Positions 44,116 to 46,002 of a stretch of DNA of 46,002 nt are shown here, in pieces (the stretch's first letter is position 1; each line of letters begins with the position of its first letter). The notes under the pieces are model-generated. The model ran no database searches and was not told the origin of the DNA. It saw only the letters and a program-made list of their open reading frames with translations. The DNA is from Sporomusaceae bacterium (GTDB lineage: Bacteria; Bacillota; Negativicutes; Acidaminococcales; JAJUGR01). Made by a program: the position numbers and the translations under genes. The stretch spans positions 1 to 46,002 of the forward strand of contig JAJUGR010000019.1 of the NCBI GenBank assembly GCA_029265905.1, given 5' to 3'.

Positions 44116-44927
44116 TATTTAATACCCCATTTTTGAATCAGCTTGTCCAGCTCGCCGCTCTTTTTCATGCCGGCGATCACCTCGTCCACCACTTTTGTCA
44201 AGGCCGCATTGTCCTTTTTCGACGCTACGCCGTATTGCTGCGGCGCATAACGATCTTGGAGCACGAGCGTGCTGTCATCAAGATAGCCGGACAGAATCGA
44301 GGCATCGACTGCAAACACGTCCACGCGTCCCGCATCCAGAGCGGTTTTGATTTCAGGATAGGTGCCGAATTCGAGAAATTGCACCTTCGCGCCGACTTTT
44401 GCCGCTTCTTCCTGCAAAGCTTTGCGGCTCGTCGCGCTTTGCGCCACGCCGATCTTCTTGCCATCCATATCCTTCAACGCGCTCAGGCCGGCGCTTTTTT
44501 TCACCATCATGCCCACGCCGTCTGTGAAATAAGGTTCCGAGAAGTTATAGCTTTTTTTGCGCTCCTCCGTAATCGTGAAGGTAGCAATGACCAAATCGAT
44601 TTCGCCATTGTCCAGCAGCGGACCGCGGGTTTTGGCCGTGACGCCTTGCAGTTCAATCTTATTTGGGTCGCCCAGCACTTGTTGCGCAATCGCCCGGGCC
44701 AGATCAATTTCCAGGCCATCGATCTTATTCGTTTGCGGGTCCTTGAAGCCAAATTTCGGCACATCGACTTTGACGCCGACTTTCAACACGCCGCGGTCCT
44801 TGATCGCCTTAATCTCCGGCGCCACGCCGCTTTGCGCGCCTTGGGCCGGTTTAGAGCTGCCGCACCCGGACGTAATAACCATGAGCCCCATCATCATGAC
44901 TGCCAACAAAGCATAAAACCGTTTCAT
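44115..44927 (-). CDS. Polar amino-acid ABC transporter substrate-binding lipoprotein
   Basis: A 270-residue binding protein of the glutamate/glutamine/aspartate group (PEB1/GlnH-like). The signal peptide ends in lipobox VITSGC. VLKVGVKVDVPKFGFKDPQT (~47-66), LEIDLARAIAQ, TFTITEERKKSYNFSEPY and GVAQSATSRKAL are typical. ATG at 44927 follows AAGGAG by 8 nt; a GTG at 44936 overlaps the SD. The acidic or amide ligand is inferred from family resemblance only. Confidence 0.93.
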   Translation of the reverse strand: MKRFYALLAVMMMGLMVITSGCGSSKPAQGAQSGVAPEIKAIKDRGVLKVGVKVDVPKFGFKDPQTNKIDGLEIDLARAIAQQVLGDPNKIELQGVTAKTRGPLLDNGEIDLVIATFTITEERKKSYNFSEPYFTDGVGMMVKKSAGLSALKDMDGKKIGVAQSATSRKALQEEAAKVGAKVQFLEFGTYPEIKTALDAGRVDVFAVDASILSGYLDDSTLVLQDRYAPQQYGVASKKDNAALTKVVDEVIAGMKKSGELDKLIQKWGIK

Positions 44928-44968
44928 CGAGACCACTCCTTATCCTCTATTATTTATTGCGCCAGGGA

Positions 44969-45700
44969 TTAATGAGAACGAAGAATCTTGCTTAAAAATA
45001 ATTGCGTGCGCTCATGTTCGGGATTAACAAAGAAATGCTCCGGCGTTCCCTGTTCAATGATGCGCCCGGCATCCATGAAGATCACGCGATCCGCCACCTG
45101 CCTGGCAAAGCCCATCTCGTGCGTCACCACCACCATGGTGATGCCCTCTTTCGCCAAATCAACCATGACGTCAAGCACCTCCTGGATCATTTCCGGGTCA
45201 AGCGCCGAGGTTGGTTCATCAAACAGCATCACGCGCGGCTTCATATTGAGCGCCCGGGCGATCGCCACCCTTTGCTGCTGTCCGCCGGACAGTTGGGCCG
45301 GATAGGCATGCGCCTTGTTTTTGAGCCCGACGCGGTCTAGGAAAGCCAACCCGCTTTCTTCCGCCGCTTCTTTCGGCACTTTCTTAATCAGGACCGGCGC
45401 CAGCGTCAGGTTTTCCAGGACGGTTTTGTGCGGATACAGGTTGAATTGCTGAAAAACCATCGCCACCGATTCGCGGACCTTCTCCACCTCGGCCTTGGGA
45501 GCGGTCAGATCGACCCCATCGACAACAATTTTCCCTTTGGACGGCATTTCCAAGAGGTTCATGGAGCGAATAAGCGTGCTTTTTCCGGAACCGCTCGGGC
45601 CAATGACGACCAGCTTCTCACCGGGGGCGACTGTCAAATCAATGTCCTTGAGAACATGATTTGCACCAAAATACTTCTGGATGCCTTGCAATGCGATCAA
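44969..45700 (-). CDS. glnQ: Polar amino-acid ABC transporter ATP-binding protein (GlnQ-like)
   Basis: A 243-residue ATPase. Walker [10 protein letters not shown] (~34-42), Q-loop [13 protein letters not shown], signature [15 protein letters not shown], Walker B and D-loop [13 protein letters not shown] and H-loop [15 protein letters not shown] are complete. The start codon is TTG at 45700 behind AAAGGAGGAGGGG. First gene of the importer operon, after a leader that contains a terminator hairpin. Confidence 0.94.
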   Translation of the reverse strand: MIALQGIQKYFGANHVLKDIDLTVAPGEKLVVIGPSGSGKSTLIRSMNLLEMPSKGKIVVDGVDLTAPKAEVEKVRESVAMVFQQFNLYPHKTVLENLTLAPVLIKKVPKEAAEESGLAFLDRVGLKNKAHAYPAQLSGGQQQRVAIARALNMKPRVMLFDEPTSALDPEMIQEVLDVMVDLAKEGITMVVVTHEMGFARQVADRVIFMDAGRIIEQGTPEHFFVNPEHERTQLFLSKILRSH

Positions 45701-45733
45701 CTTGACCCCTCCTCCTTTGCTGAATAAATAAAA

Positions 45734-45762
45734 GCGCCTGTCTCCCTTGTGGAGACAGGCGC
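45734..45762 (-). terminator. Terminator hairpin in the leader of the amino-acid importer operon
   Basis: GCGCCTGTCTCC and GGAGACAGGCGC form a 12-bp stem with a 5-nt loop, followed on the minus strand by TTTTATTTATT. It lies between the promoter at 45816-45845 and glnQ, so it either attenuates the operon or, if that promoter is not real, ends an upstream transcript. Confidence 0.8.
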
Positions 45763-45815
45763 CATTGCCAGCTAATATCGAACGCTTGGTTATTTTTTTC
45801 TCTTGCTATGGTGTC

Positions 45816-45845
45816 ATAGTACAATAAAACAAAATGCGCTGTCAA
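45816..45845 (-). promoter_or_regulatory. Promoter of the polar amino-acid importer operon
   Basis: TTGACA (45845-45840), an 18-nt spacer and TACTAT (45821-45816) on the minus strand. The transcript would have a leader of about 110 nt including the terminator hairpin. Confidence 0.68.
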
Positions 45846-45936
45846 GCGATAATTTTCTCGTGATAGTGTCAAGGCACTGTTGTAGTTTTTTTAAGAAGAA
45901 GTGACCGCGCCAAAGAACGAGTAAAGGCACCGACCG

Positions 45937-46002
45937 CTACGCCAGCGCACTCGAAAGCCCCTGCAACGCTTCGAACAGGAAGGATTTCGGCCCCTTCAGC
46001 AC
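45937..46002 (-). other. Tail of an unidentified minus-strand reading frame at the window edge
   Basis: Twenty-one codons ending LQGLSSALA before TAG at 45939-45937 run off the edge. Another frame on this strand is also open (ending KKTTTVP), so it is unclear which, if either, is coding. A mobile element end is possible but no inverted repeat or known transposase motif could be confirmed. Confidence 0.25.

Noticed and set aside
1-46002. CRISPR arrays, tRNA or rRNA genes, phage modules
   Set aside because: No regularly spaced repeats, cloverleaf-like segments, rRNA landmarks or phage structural genes were seen on either strand.

Overview
The window looks like chromosomal DNA of an anaerobic, GC-rich member of the Bacillota, plausibly a Negativicute. 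This rests on strong GGAGG-type ribosome sites, sigma-A-like promoters, a split glycine decarboxylase (gcvPA/gcvPB), a LipM-type octanoyltransferase, Bacillus-like rbs gene order, an FGGY gluconokinase and a desulfoferrodoxin. The genus is an inference. Both ends run into partial elements: the 5' end of a group II intron inside a yjiH-like gene on the left, and an unidentified minus-strand reading-frame tail on the right. No tRNA, rRNA or CRISPR array was seen.

Layout. 1-2576: yjiH-like exon broken by the intron, an M20 carboxypeptidase, and a divergent LysR regulator. 2637-11260: one minus-strand operon, gcvT-gcvH-gcvPA-gcvPB-two radical SAM genes-lipM-lpdA, read from a clear promoter through a tandem glycine riboswitch whose last helix competes with an intrinsic terminator. 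11350-15254: orphan amino-acid binding lipoprotein, AtzE/AtzG-like amidase pair and a divergent M20D amidohydrolase. 15358-19202: msrB, a Dcu-type C4-dicarboxylate transporter, yigZ and an MBL-fold hydrolase. 19319-25163: ribose operon rbsR-K-D-A-C-B with a perfect operator. 25290-29538: rpiR-type regulator, hrpB, yaiI and a decayed EFR1 flavodoxin/ferredoxin gene. 29664-38497: LarA-superfamily enzyme plus gluconokinase on the plus strand, converging with a sugar ABC importer and 6-phosphogluconate dehydrogenase on the minus strand. 38660-41050: M20 amidohydrolase divergent from a yjiH/yjiG pair. 41152-45845: desulfoferrodoxin, azlCD and a polar amino-acid ABC importer.

How the genes work together. 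The glycine operon holds all four glycine-cleavage activities plus what looks like a whole lipoyl assembly route for its H protein: LipM would transfer octanoate to GcvH, the two radical SAM proteins (LipS1/LipS2-like, no LipA seen) would insert sulfur, and LpdA would reoxidise the cofactor. Glycine therefore appears to induce the enzyme, its cofactor machinery and its recycling enzyme together. The gluconate block would take up a sugar or sugar acid, epimerise it at C2 if needed (LarA-family D-gluconate 2-epimerase candidate), phosphorylate gluconate and oxidise 6-phosphogluconate; a shared TGAAAA-type box suggests common control by the RpiR-type regulator. Three M20 hydrolases, an AtzEG-like amidase, two yjiH loci and two amino-acid uptake systems point to scavenging of amides and amino-acid conjugates.
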